6,919 nucleotides of DNA, taken from the NCBI GenBank assembly GCA_002361875.1, contig DERX01000023.1:1-6919 (forward strand), given 5' to 3'. The notes below the pieces were generated by a model. The model made no database searches. It was given only the letters and a program-made list of their open reading frames with translations, and had not been told where the DNA came from. Origin of the DNA: Ruminococcaceae bacterium UBA3329 (lineage in GTDB: Bacteria > Bacillota > Clostridia > Oscillospirales > Acutalibacteraceae). Shown here one piece after another: positions 1 through 6,158 of the stretch (its first letter is position 1; every line of letters starts with the position of its first letter). The position numbers and the translations under genes were made by a program.

Positions 1-68
1 AGAATTTCGGTCGCCGAACGAGAGGATTTTGCGACGCAAAATCTGTCGAATCCCTTCCGGCGTGCCAC
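1..68 (+). other. Structured non-coding segment with tRNA-3'-end-like tail
   Basis: No coding frame is evident. Two perfect stem-loops follow each other: TTCGG/CCGAA with a 3-nt loop (6-18) and GATTTTGCG/CGCAAAATC around a single central A (25-43). They are followed by TCGAATC at 46-52, like a tRNA T-loop, and by GTGCCA at 62-67, spaced as a T-stem 3' half, acceptor 3' half, discriminator and CCA would be. The 5' half of the T-stem does not pair, so this is not an intact tRNA. A terminator follows at once, as expected downstream of an RNA gene. It may be the 3' end of a structured RNA cut by the window edge, or a duplicated tRNA end left by a tyrosine-recombinase element. Both readings are inference. 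Confidence 0.3.
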
Positions 69-74
69 TGAAAA

Positions 75-118
75 GTCTTGAAAAATCCTTGATATATAAG
101 GGATTTCAAGGCTTTTTT
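75..118 (+). terminator. Rho-independent terminator
   Basis: A stem is formed by GTCTTGAAA...TCC (75-88) and GGATTTCAAGGC (101-112), with a 2-nt A bulge and an AT-rich loop. TTTTTT follows at 113-118, with further T-rich DNA beyond. It would end a plus-strand transcript coming from the left edge. On the opposite strand the hairpin has no good T tract, so it is probably not the terminator of the minus-strand hydrolase gene to the right. Confidence 0.75.
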
Positions 119-180
119 ATTTTTCTTATTTTTAATAAATTTCCCGTAAAGCAGTGTAAAAAGCCGTAACAAAGTATAAA

Positions 181-203
181 AATGGGGGTCAGAATGGGGG
201 TCA
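181..203 (+). repeat. Tandem 11-nt direct repeat, 12-nt period
   Basis: AATGGGGGTCA occurs at 181-191 and again at 193-203, separated by one G. The period is a multiple of three and would encode two copies of M-G-V plus a basic residue. It may be a fragment of a decayed coding sequence or a paired protein-binding site. Its origin cannot be fixed from the window. Confidence 0.7.
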
Positions 204-226
204 AAGAATTTATACAAATACAAGTA

Positions 227-257
227 ACCCCTACATTGATATATTCAACGCAGGGGT
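227..257 (+). terminator. Hairpin, possible weak terminator
   Basis: ACCCCT (227-232) pairs with AGGGGT (252-257). Inside, TTGA and TCAA can pair across a symmetric 3-nt internal loop. The downstream plus-strand DNA has only interrupted T's (GCTTTCAGTTT), and the minus strand has no T tract either. It is a convincing hairpin but only a weak terminator candidate for either strand. The hydrolase gene to the right has no better terminator in view. Confidence 0.35.
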
Positions 258-335
258 GCTTTCAGTTTAATTTAAGTGTAAAAGAAAATTAAATGAATAT
301 ATATATATCTACAGATTTTTTTCCTTTCTTACAAA

Positions 336-1523
336 TTAATATACCGAAATGTCAATTGCATCTGAAATTTTTTCTCCTCCGAGGGCATTGATATGCATTT
401 TATCGCCGCCTAAAAGCTCGGCAGATGTGAAATATTCGTCCGTTTTATCCGCAAGTAAATCCGATGCGTCAAAAACGCAGTCAAAAAGATTTGCATTTTC
501 TTTTATCCACGAGTTAAGTTCTTTCCTCAAAGCGTCTTTCTTATGACTGCTGAAATCAGCCGCGCCGAAAGCAGGAACAGTAAAAACAATAACCTTTATA
601 TTCTTTCGGTGAAGTTTATCTGCCATATCGGCAAAAGCCTTGCAAAGCTCGTTTATATCAGGCTTTTCCCACGGGAATGCGTCGAGTGAGCCGTACTGAA
701 TTAAATCGTTCGTAGCGAGGAAAATTATGCAGTGCGAAATCCCGTCATAATTTAAAATTTCGTAATCAATTCTTTTGACTGCTCTTTCACCGTACAGTCC
801 CTTTAGAATAAACTGAGGCGACCAGTCACGCAAAACTCTGTTGCCCATAATAGATTTGTTTATGAGAGTGTATTTGCCCGGAAACTCATTTCTCAAACGC
901 TTGTCAAAGGCATTAGTCCAAAAGCCCTGCTGACTGAGGGAATCTCCGAACACAGCTACGGCTTTGGCATTATCCGTATTGTAAAATTCAACATCCTCGA
1001 ACAACGGAATAGGCGTGTGAAGCGGCATTTTGAGCACCTTGCCTGCAAATGTAATTACACTGTCCCTCTGCCTCGGTTTGTGCTCCATTTGCAGTCTTTC
1101 AGTACAATCGCCATCCGCAAAAATGAGCCTTGCATTGTTCATAAGGTTGCCGGAACGCAAATCCCCGTCTGTAACACAGGCGCTTATGCAAAAATATGAA
1201 TTTGCTGAAAAGCTCATCGTCACTTCGTCAAGAATAATCCTCTCCCCTTTTGAAAGAGTAATGCTCTCTTCGCCTTTATATGTGCATATTTTTATTTGCT
1301 CCGCTGAATTTATTTTACCGTTGCTGTCGCACGGGGCTACTGTTATCCGCTTTATTTGTACGCTTTTCTTGCCGTATGAATTTGAGAGCCGTACACGCAC
1401 TTTTTCTCCGCTTACAGCCGAATTCACGATTAAACGGTATGTTCTTTCCCTCTTAGGATAATAAAACTGCGACAGATGTATATGGCTTTGCCCCCAAACC
1501 CCTATCCAATTTTCTTTGCTCAT
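336..1523 (-). CDS. SGNH/GDSL-family hydrolase (probable esterase)
   Basis: A 395-residue cytoplasmic protein with no signal peptide. The N-terminal part (about residues 5-170) is a beta-rich domain starting WIGVWGQS and containing KVRVRLSNSYG, matching the accessory domain of one SGNH esterase group. The SGNH core follows: block I GDSLS with nucleophile Ser195, block II around Gly227-Asn228, block III A-T-N-D with Asn272 where G-x-N-D is usual, and block V D-K-M-H with Asp374 and His377. All four catalytic or oxyanion positions are thus present. Members of this superfamily deacetylate or hydrolyse esters, often on carbohydrates, but the substrate cannot be read here. The start at 1523 (or ATG at 1526) is preferred because GGGGGA lies just upstream. 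ATG at 1538 is in frame but lacks a ribosome site. It lies 73 nt behind the decarboxylase gene on the same strand, with no clear promoter between, so it is probably the last gene of the unit. Confidence 0.85.
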   Translation of the reverse strand: MSKENWIGVWGQSHIHLSQFYYPKRERTYRLIVNSAVSGEKVRVRLSNSYGKKSVQIKRITVAPCDSNGKINSAEQIKICTYKGEESITLSKGERIILDEVTMSFSANSYFCISACVTDGDLRSGNLMNNARLIFADGDCTERLQMEHKPRQRDSVITFAGKVLKMPLHTPIPLFEDVEFYNTDNAKAVAVFGDSLSQQGFWTNAFDKRLRNEFPGKYTLINKSIMGNRVLRDWSPQFILKGLYGERAVKRIDYEILNYDGISHCIIFLATNDLIQYGSLDAFPWEKPDINELCKAFADMADKLHRKNIKVIVFTVPAFGAADFSSHKKDALRKELNSWIKENANLFDCVFDASDLLADKTDEYFTSAELLGGDKMHINALGGEKISDAIDISVY

Positions 1524-1596
1524 CATAACGTCCCCCATTCTTTCTATGTCAAAACACCACGCAATAAATGTCTATACAAATATAAATAGTTTTGTA

Positions 1597-2943
1597 TTAT
1601 TTTTCGCAAACGACCTGAATTTTTTTTATGCCAAAGTGTTTAAACAATGCTATATGCTCCTCGCTTATTACATCTCCGCTTATTGCAATCGGGACTGCCG
1701 GAGGGCAGGATATACAGGGAGAAGCGCATATTTTGCCGAGCGCTTTATCGGCATCGACCTCTTTGCAAGGCGCAAAAACTGCTTCACGTACGGTCATTGC
1801 TCTTTTTGAAACAGGCGGAACCGTTAATTCACATTCTGCTTCCGTGCGATTTAAAGGAAGATTTTTAAATGCGTGTTTCAGCCTTTCAAAGTCCTTCTGA
1901 CTATTTTGCGGAGTTATCATAAAAACAATACGCTTGCCGTCAAAATACTCAAATTCTATACCGTTTTTTCTGAAATAATCCGATAAATCCTTTCCCTTAA
2001 CGGAAGAAGAAAAGTCAGCTGATATTTTCAAAGGCTCGTCGGAAATATCCGTTATTCCGAAAGATTTAAGTAATTTTTTAATTTCAGCAGATTTTTTCAG
2101 GCAAATTTCCAAGTCACTGCGAATTTTTTCGGCGATATATTTATTGCAAAGGTCAAGTGACTGCAAAATAAGATAAGACGGACTTGTCGAGCCGAATATC
2201 TCCATTGTTTTAACAGCATTTTCAGAAAATTTATACCTGTCATCTTTTGCTATATGAAGGTATCCGCCGCCTGTGAGTACGGGAAGTGTTTTGTGTGCAG
2301 AATCACAGCACATATCCGCCCCGAGAGCTATGGGGTGTAATTTTTCGGGAAGAAAAGCAAGGTATGCTCCGTGTGCGTTATCTACAAGCAATGGAATATT
2401 CCGTTTCTTCAGAACCTTGGACAGTCCCTGTATATCGCACATTCCGCCGAAATAATCAGGTGAAGTAATATATACCGCCAAGGGAGTCCGGTCAAGCTCG
2501 CAAAGCTTTTTTTCAAGCATCTCGGCTGATATTCGGCAACTGCATAAATTGCTGTTCTCCTGCGAATAAAGCCACTCAATATCGAAATCCAGCTTTGCGG
2601 CGGCGTAGATAAACGCTTTGTGGGCGTTTCTTCCGGCTAAAACAGTCGGGCGGTCTACGGTATGCCCTGCTCTTTGCATTGCCAAAGCCAGCATCGCATT
2701 TATGCTCTGTGAAGAGCCGCCTGCGGAATAAACCGTGCGTGATGTGCTGAAAAGTTCGGCGGCATTTTTTTCACTTTCAAGTATTATTCCTTCGGGGTGG
2801 TACAGTTCATCGGCACCTTTTATTTCCGTAATATCAAACGGCTCACAGCCTAAAACGGGTGCGCCCTTATGCCCCGGCATATGAAAACGGGAAATACTGC
2901 TGTTGCTGTAAGCTTTAACAAAATCAAAAACAGGCGTTTCCAT
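1597..2943 (-). CDS. Orn/Lys/Arg decarboxylase-family PLP enzyme
   Basis: A 448-residue fold-type I PLP enzyme of the short Gram-positive Orn/Lys/Arg decarboxylase type, lacking the N-terminal wing domain of the large enteric enzymes. The family signature HMPGHKG is at residues 21-27. The PLP-contacting GRNAHKA holds His108. Asp188 and His191 lie in VDNAHGAY. The Schiff-base lysine is Lys218 in DSAHKTLPVLTGG. A C-terminal domain with the family's APCKEVDADKALGKI stretch follows. Expected chemistry is decarboxylation of a basic amino acid to a polyamine or precursor, but substrate is not predictable and some relatives are uncharacterised. ATG at 2943 is preferred: GAGGA sits 10 nt upstream inside the end of scfB, and the conserved start of the family follows. 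A longer in-frame start at 2973 would overlap scfB. The 7-nt gap to scfB implies cotranscription and perhaps translational coupling. Confidence 0.9.
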   Translation of the reverse strand: METPVFDFVKAYSNSSISRFHMPGHKGAPVLGCEPFDITEIKGADELYHPEGIILESEKNAAELFSTSRTVYSAGGSSQSINAMLALAMQRAGHTVDRPTVLAGRNAHKAFIYAAAKLDFDIEWLYSQENSNLCSCRISAEMLEKKLCELDRTPLAVYITSPDYFGGMCDIQGLSKVLKKRNIPLLVDNAHGAYLAFLPEKLHPIALGADMCCDSAHKTLPVLTGGGYLHIAKDDRYKFSENAVKTMEIFGSTSPSYLILQSLDLCNKYIAEKIRSDLEICLKKSAEIKKLLKSFGITDISDEPLKISADFSSSVKGKDLSDYFRKNGIEFEYFDGKRIVFMITPQNSQKDFERLKHAFKNLPLNRTEAECELTVPPVSKRAMTVREAVFAPCKEVDADKALGKICASPCISCPPAVPIAISGDVISEEHIALFKHFGIKKIQVVCEK

Positions 2944-2950
2944 TTTATTT

Positions 2951-4324
2951 TTATTCCTCGTCCGCTTCCGCAACCTTAAGCATTACGGCACACTCAATAC
3001 GCTTTTTAAATAATTCACAGCCGTATTTGTATACGCCTTTAATACTACCGGATGCATGATAGGAGTTAGCCGCACATCCGCCGGAGCAGTAAAGCTTTGC
3101 CCAGCAGTCAGCACACTCTTCTCTTGCATAAGCGTTGCAGAGCTTAAATTCATTTTGTATCTCGGTATTTGTAACTCCGTCGTAAATGTTGCCGAGAAGA
3201 TACTTTTTATCTCCTACAAACTGGTGACACGGGTATAAGTCTCCCGATGGAGTAACTGCCATATATTCAGTTCCCGAGCCGCAACCTGAAATTCGCTTGT
3301 AAATGCACGGTCCGTGTTTAAGGTCGAGCATATAGTGATAGAAGGTAAAGCCTTTCCCCTCTTTTTTGCGCCGTATCATTTCTTTTGCGAGGATTTCGTA
3401 CTGTTCAAACAAAACGGGTAAATCGCTTTCGGTAAGTGCGCTTGCGTCTTCCGGAGAGCAAACAACAGGCTCCATACTAAGCTCGGTAAATCCCAAATCC
3501 GCCATACTCAAAATGTCTTTTGTAAAGTCTGTGTTATAGTGAGTAAAAGTTCCGCGCATATAGTAATTTTTTCCGCCTCGCCTGCGTACAAGCTCTTGGA
3601 ATTTTGGGACTATAACATCATAGCTTCCCCTGCCCTGATAATCTTTTCTGAATCTGTCGTGAACCTCTTTTCTGCCGTCGAGACTCAGGACAACATTAGA
3701 CATTTCTTTATTACAGAAATCAATAACATCATCGTCAATGAGCATTCCGTTGGTAGTTAGTGTAAATCGGAAGTTTTTGCCGTGTATTTTTTCAATTTCA
3801 CGGGCATATTCAACAAGCTTTTTGACAACTTCCCAGTTCATCAACGGCTCGCCGCCGAAAAAGTCTACCTCAAGATTGCGTCGTGTGCCCGAATTTTCAA
3901 CAAGAAAATCAAGCGCACGCTTTCCTGTTTCAAAGCTCATCAATGCTCTTTCTCCGTGATATTTACCCTGACTTGCAAAGCAGTATTCACAGTTCAAATT
4001 GCAGGAGTGAGCAACGTGAAGGCAAAGCGCTTTTATAACAGAGTTCCTTTTTTTGAAATCAAATGCCATATTTTCGTATGTATCGGGAGTGAAAAGCTTC
4101 CCTGCACTCTCGAGCGCTTTAATATCCTCAAGACAGTCGTCAACATCCTTTTCACAGATGTTTTCAGCCTCGTATTTGTCAAGTATGTATTTTTTTATTT
4201 CTTCGCCGCTCTTTTCCTTACAGAGAGCTGTTATATCGTATGCTATATCGTCCATCACGTGAACCGAACCGCTGCAGGTGTCAAGAACGATATTATATCC
4301 GTTAAGTTTGTACTGATGTACCAT
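2951..4324 (-). CDS. scfB: SCIFF peptide maturase, radical SAM/SPASM thioether-forming enzyme
   Basis: A 457-residue peptide-modifying radical SAM enzyme that installs a thioether crosslink in the SCIFF precursor encoded just upstream. Residues 1-85 form the small winged-helix leader-binding (RRE/PqqD-like) domain typical of such maturases. The radical SAM cluster motif is C108-NLN-C112-EY-C115, followed by FFGGEP at 155-160, which binds SAM. The C-terminal SPASM domain carries cysteines at 340, 348, 366 (DLYPCHQF), 396, 404, 407, 413, 417 and 436 for two auxiliary 4Fe-4S clusters. The length is full for the family and no key residue is missing. ATG at 4324 is chosen because GGAGG ends 5 nt before it. 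An in-frame ATG at 4366 would read through the intercistronic terminator hairpin. It follows scfA by 77 nt and is followed by the decarboxylase gene 7 nt on. The oxygen-sensitive clusters suit an anaerobe. Confidence 0.96.
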   Translation of the reverse strand: MVHQYKLNGYNIVLDTCSGSVHVMDDIAYDITALCKEKSGEEIKKYILDKYEAENICEKDVDDCLEDIKALESAGKLFTPDTYENMAFDFKKRNSVIKALCLHVAHSCNLNCEYCFASQGKYHGERALMSFETGKRALDFLVENSGTRRNLEVDFFGGEPLMNWEVVKKLVEYAREIEKIHGKNFRFTLTTNGMLIDDDVIDFCNKEMSNVVLSLDGRKEVHDRFRKDYQGRGSYDVIVPKFQELVRRRGGKNYYMRGTFTHYNTDFTKDILSMADLGFTELSMEPVVCSPEDASALTESDLPVLFEQYEILAKEMIRRKKEGKGFTFYHYMLDLKHGPCIYKRISGCGSGTEYMAVTPSGDLYPCHQFVGDKKYLLGNIYDGVTNTEIQNEFKLCNAYAREECADCWAKLYCSGGCAANSYHASGSIKGVYKYGCELFKKRIECAVMLKVAEADEE

Positions 4325-4340
4325 TTTTACCTCCAATGAT

Positions 4341-4372
4341 AAAAAACAGGTAATACAAAACTGCATTACCTG
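4341..4372 (-). terminator. Intercistronic terminator/attenuator between scfA and scfB
   Basis: On the minus strand CAGGTAAT and ATTACCTG form a perfect 8-bp stem (4347-4354 with 4365-4372) around a 10-nt loop. TTTTTT follows directly (4346-4341), then the scfB ribosome site. It lies just after scfA and before scfB, where partial termination would give much more precursor peptide mRNA than maturase mRNA. The structure is seen directly. The read-through role is inference. Confidence 0.8.
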
Positions 4373-4401
4373 CTCTTTTTGATTTCACTTAAGCAAAAGC
4401 C

Positions 4402-4551
4402 TTATTTCTCTTCGCAGTTCTCGCACTTCTGATTAGCAACACCGCAAGAAGTTTTGCAAGCTGACTGGCAAGATGTCTGGCACTCGCCGCAACCGCCGTT
4501 AACAGCGCTTTCTGTAAGGTCTCTTGTTTCTATTGTTTTAATTCTTTCCAT
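4402..4551 (-). CDS. scfA: SCIFF six-cysteine ranthipeptide precursor
   Basis: A 49-residue ribosomally made peptide precursor, substrate of the radical SAM enzyme encoded downstream. The leader is MERIKTIETRDLTESAVNGG and the core carries the nearly invariant SCIFF block CGECQTSCQSACKTSC. Cysteines are at 21, 24, 28, 32, 36, 43 and 46, so there are seven rather than six. In the characterised homologues the crosslink joins Cys32 to Thr37 (in the order C-K-T-S-C-T). Here position 37 is Gly (codon GGT), so the usual acceptor is absent. ATG at 4551 is chosen because AGGAG lies 9 nt upstream and the conserved leader starts here. An in-frame ATG at 4647 would have to overlap the promoter. It is driven by its own strong promoter about 40 nt upstream and followed by a terminator hairpin. 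The biological role of SCIFF peptides remains unclear. A small secreted or signalling product is the usual suggestion. Confidence 0.96.
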   Translation of the reverse strand: MERIKTIETRDLTESAVNGGCGECQTSCQSACKTSCGVANQKCENCEEK

Positions 4552-4590
4552 ATCTGAAATCTCCTGTCTGTGACAAATTTTTACGAAATA

Positions 4591-4619
4591 AGTATAGCAC
4601 AAACCGCGATATGTGTCAA
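4591..4619 (-). promoter_or_regulatory. Sigma-70/SigA promoter for scfA
   Basis: On the minus strand a perfect -35 box TTGACA (4619-4614) is followed after exactly 17 nt by TATACT (4596-4591), one mismatch from consensus. Transcription should start near 4584, giving a leader of roughly 30 nt with the AGGAG ribosome site. This near-consensus promoter fits high expression of the precursor peptide. Confidence 0.88.
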
Positions 4620-4629
4620 GCGTATAAAA

Positions 4630-4641
4630 TTGTCCAGACAA
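4630..4641. promoter_or_regulatory. Palindrome between divergent promoters, possible operator
   Basis: TTGTC-CA-GACAA is a perfect 5-bp inverted repeat lying between the two outward-facing -35 boxes (4614-4619 and 4655-4660). A further GACAA follows at 4643-4647. Its position suits a regulator that could touch both promoters. A repeat this short can occur by chance, so the operator role is only a suggestion. Confidence 0.25.
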
Positions 4642-4654
4642 AGACAAGAACCGA

Positions 4655-4683
4655 TTGCAAAATTTCTTTTAATATGGTATATT
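4655..4683 (+). promoter_or_regulatory. Sigma-70/SigA promoter for the DUF1292-nitroreductase unit
   Basis: TTGCAA (4655-4660) and TATATT (4678-4683) are separated by exactly 17 nt, each one mismatch from consensus. Transcription would begin near 4690, leaving a very short leader in which GAGGTGAG (4691-4698) is the ribosome site for the ATG at 4703. It stands back to back with the scfA promoter. Confidence 0.7.
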
Positions 4684-4702
4684 TTACATAGAGGTGAGAT
4701 AA

Positions 4703-4984
4703 ATGTACGAAAGCACAGACGGAGTTTTTGTTATTCAGGGCGCTGACGGGAAAGATGTTACGTGTCAGCTGCTTTTTTCATTTGAGAGTGAGAACACAGG
4801 CAAGGTATATATTGTATATACAGACGGCTCGGAGGACGAAAACGGCGAGTTAAATGTATTTGCGTCCGCTGTCGAGGAATATATAAATGATGAAGATGTC
4901 ACATTTACCGCAATTACAACCCCTGACGAATGGGCAGAGGTAGACGAAAAGCTTAATGAATATCTTTCGGAAGAAAGGGAGTAA
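4703..4984 (+). CDS. DUF1292 family small acidic protein
   Basis: A 93-residue, strongly acidic soluble protein without signal peptide or membrane segment. It has the DUF1292 (YrzB-like) layout: an N-terminal G-x-D-V-x-C/F-x-x-LFSFESE-x-TGK-x-Y-x-VYTDGSEDENG core (residues 18-48), then LNVFAS, a gap, and a closing TPDEWAEVDEKLNEYL helix (about 73-90). The family is widespread in Firmicutes, often small conserved genes of unknown function, so no activity is assigned. GAGGTG lies 6 nt before the ATG, and a recognisable promoter stands immediately upstream. The next gene starts 4 nt after its stop, so the two are one unit, and the nitroreductase ribosome site lies in its last codons. Confidence 0.88.
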   Translation: MYESTDGVFVIQGADGKDVTCQLLFSFESENTGKVYIVYTDGSEDENGELNVFASAVEEYINDEDVTFTAITTPDEWAEVDEKLNEYLSEERE

Positions 4985-4988
4985 AAAT

Positions 4989-5657
4989 ATGGATACTTTA
5001 TCTCTTATGAAAACAAGACACTCCGTAAGGCAGTACACCGAACAGGAAATAGAGGGCGAAACCCTTAAAATGCTTAAAAACGAACTTTCAGATGCAGAGG
5101 AAAAAAGCGGACTTAAATTTGAGCTTATTTTAAATGAGCCTTGTGCATTTAACTGCATGCTCGCAAAAAAGGTCGGCTTTAAAAACGCCGTTAACTATAT
5201 AGCTGTTATCGGCAAAAAGACGCTCCAAAATGAGATGAACGCAGGTTATTTCGGAACGCAGGTTGTACTGAAAGCACAGGAAATCGGTCTTAACACCTGC
5301 TTTGTCTGCGGCACTTACAGCAAAAGAAAGGTTAAAGCGGAACTTCAAAAAGGCGAAAAAATACTTTGTATTATCGCTGTCGGCTACGGCGAAACACAAG
5401 GCATACCGCACATAAACTGTTCAATTGACAAGCTTTGCGATTTCAGAGGTGATATGCCACCTTGGTTTATGAAGGGTATGGACTACGCTATGCTTGCCCC
5501 CACGGCACTGAATAAACAGAAATTCTGTTTCGTTCTCAGGAACGGCAATGAGGTTAAGCTTACTGACCGCGGCGGCAGCTGTAAGGGTGTCACCCTCGGA
5601 ATTGTTAAATACCACTTTGAGGCAGGCGCAGGCAAAGAAAATTTCAAGTTTGTGTAA
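4989..5657 (+). CDS. Nitroreductase-family flavoprotein (TM1586-like)
   Basis: A 222-residue protein of the nitroreductase superfamily, probably binding FMN and acting in the cytoplasm. The N-terminal LMKTRHSVRQY (residues 6-16) is the family's R-x-S-x-R phosphate-binding signature. GYFGTQVVLKAQEIGLNTCFV (86-106) is the central conserved helix-strand. The second half has the repeated-domain signature YAMLAPTALNKQKFCFVL (166-183), in place of the A-P-S-A-x-N-x-Q-P motif, as in TM1586-type proteins where one chain covers a duplicated half. The substrate is unknown. ATG at 4989 is chosen because AAGGGAG ends 7 nt before it and MDTLSLMKTR fits the family start. An in-frame ATG at 4956 would overlap the DUF1292 gene. 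It is translationally close to that gene and followed by a strong terminator. The C-terminal tail after residue 205 resembles the usual end, so the gene is complete. Confidence 0.87.
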   Translation: MDTLSLMKTRHSVRQYTEQEIEGETLKMLKNELSDAEEKSGLKFELILNEPCAFNCMLAKKVGFKNAVNYIAVIGKKTLQNEMNAGYFGTQVVLKAQEIGLNTCFVCGTYSKRKVKAELQKGEKILCIIAVGYGETQGIPHINCSIDKLCDFRGDMPPWFMKGMDYAMLAPTALNKQKFCFVLRNGNEVKLTDRGGSCKGVTLGIVKYHFEAGAGKENFKFV

Positions 5658-5695
5658 AATTTTATTGAATATAACACCAATATACCGAAATCGGT

Positions 5696-5733
5696 AAAAA
5701 AAGAGGAACTCTCGACGAGGGTTCCCCTTTTTT
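5696..5733. terminator. Bidirectional rho-independent terminator
   Basis: GAGGAACTCTC (5703-5713) pairs with GAGGGTTCCCC (5717-5727) over 11 positions with one A-C mismatch and one wobble, and a 3-nt loop. Seven A's precede it (5696-5702) and six T's follow (5728-5733), so it has a T tract on both strands. It should end the nitroreductase transcript from the left and the convergent immunity-type unit from the right. A small palindrome TACCGA-AA-TCGGTA lies just to its left (5683-5696). Confidence 0.88.
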
Positions 5734-5776
5734 ATTCTTTTCACATTCGAATAAAACACAAATTGCTTAAAAAATT

Positions 5777-6088
5777 TTATATTGTTCTCACATCAACTTG
5801 AATTTCAGTTACAACATCACGGAGTCTGTCGCCGTCCATCGTGTATTCCAATATTTCATCGGCAGTGTCAGCATACATACCCTCAAAATCAATACATGGT
5901 TCGTGGCTTTCTGCATTACGGCGTACCCCATTACTGTCAGTATAATAGCCCTCGCCGATATTTATTTTGTCATCGACATATACGATTGAATATGCTTTAC
6001 CCTTCCATACGAATTCAACCTCACCGCCGCATTTGATACACCATTTAAAATCGCTGATACTCTCAAAGCCACTACTAAATATGTTCAT
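5777..6088 (-). CDS. Putative immunity protein, paralogue of the adjacent one
   Basis: A 103-residue acidic soluble protein of no recognised named family. Its own N-terminal half has F14, I18, G21, F26, W28, G30, Y33 and I35. The same residues occur at identical spacing in the product of the upstream small gene (F20 to I41). Its last 30 residues align without gaps to the last 30 of that protein (about 9 identities and many conservative changes, both ending R-[ST]-I). It carries a C-x-x-C pair at 17-20. GAGGAG lies 8 nt before the ATG. It lies 70 nt behind the toxin-type/immunity frame with no clear promoter between, so it is probably cotranscribed, and ends at the bidirectional terminator. 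Two paralogous immunity genes in tandem are common behind polymorphic toxins. The function is inferred from that context only. Confidence 0.72.
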   Translation of the reverse strand: MNIFSSGFESISDFKWCIKCGGEVEFVWKGKAYSIVYVDDKINIGEGYYTDSNGVRRNAESHEPCIDFEGMYADTADEILEYTMDGDRLRDVVTEIQVDVRTI

Positions 6089-6158
6089 ATTATCTGCTCC
6101 TCTACAATTCTTTAATAAACAGACAAGTCCAAGGAAACGGTGTTTTCAAGTCGTCTTA

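Larger units (their letters stand above)
119..335. other. AT-rich gene-free interval
   Basis: No credible gene lies here. The stretch holds a short direct repeat (181-203), a hairpin (227-257) and an alternating AT run near 294-308. Read as plus-strand codons, the repeat gives M-G-V-R-M-G-V-K inside a frame that is closed by TAA at 167-169 and ends at TAA near 290, so any gene here is only a remnant. No promoter pointing at a neighbour was seen. Confidence 0.6.

Noticed and set aside
1..67. Intact tRNA gene at the left edge
   Set aside because: The T-loop-like TCGAATC lacks a pairing 5' T-stem half, and the preceding hairpins do not fit D, anticodon or variable arms.
170..290. Small plus-strand gene encoding MGVRMGVK and following residues
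   Set aside because: No ribosome site or conserved protein is recognised, and the frame upstream is closed. A remnant or chance frame is more likely.
1030..1461. Plus-strand open frame of 143 residues within the hydrolase gene
   Set aside because: It is antisense to a well-supported gene, has no ribosome site, and its composition is that of a translated complement.
1539..1596. Promoter for the hydrolase gene from a TTGACA on the minus strand near 1545-1550
   Set aside because: The matching -10 position falls at or beyond the start codon and does not resemble TATAAT.
2944..2973. Decarboxylase start at 2973, overlapping scfB
   Set aside because: The added MRKRTRNKNK has no ribosome site. The ATG at 2943 has GAGGA upstream and begins at the usual family position.
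3782..4339. Plus-strand open frame of 185 residues within scfB
   Set aside because: It lies fully antisense to the maturase, whose motifs are intact. The Phe/Val/Cys-rich composition is a reverse-complement artefact.
4325..4366. Longer scfB starting at ATG 4366
   Set aside because: The extension is the translated terminator hairpin. GGAGG just before 4324 and the family's normal N-terminus favour the shorter form.
4552..4647. Longer SCIFF precursor starting at ATG 4647
   Set aside because: It would place the -35 and -10 boxes inside the gene, has no ribosome site, and the extra 32 residues look nothing like a SCIFF leader.
5421..5759. Minus-strand open frame of 112 residues over the nitroreductase end
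   Set aside because: It overlaps the nitroreductase and runs through the bidirectional terminator, with no family resemblance.
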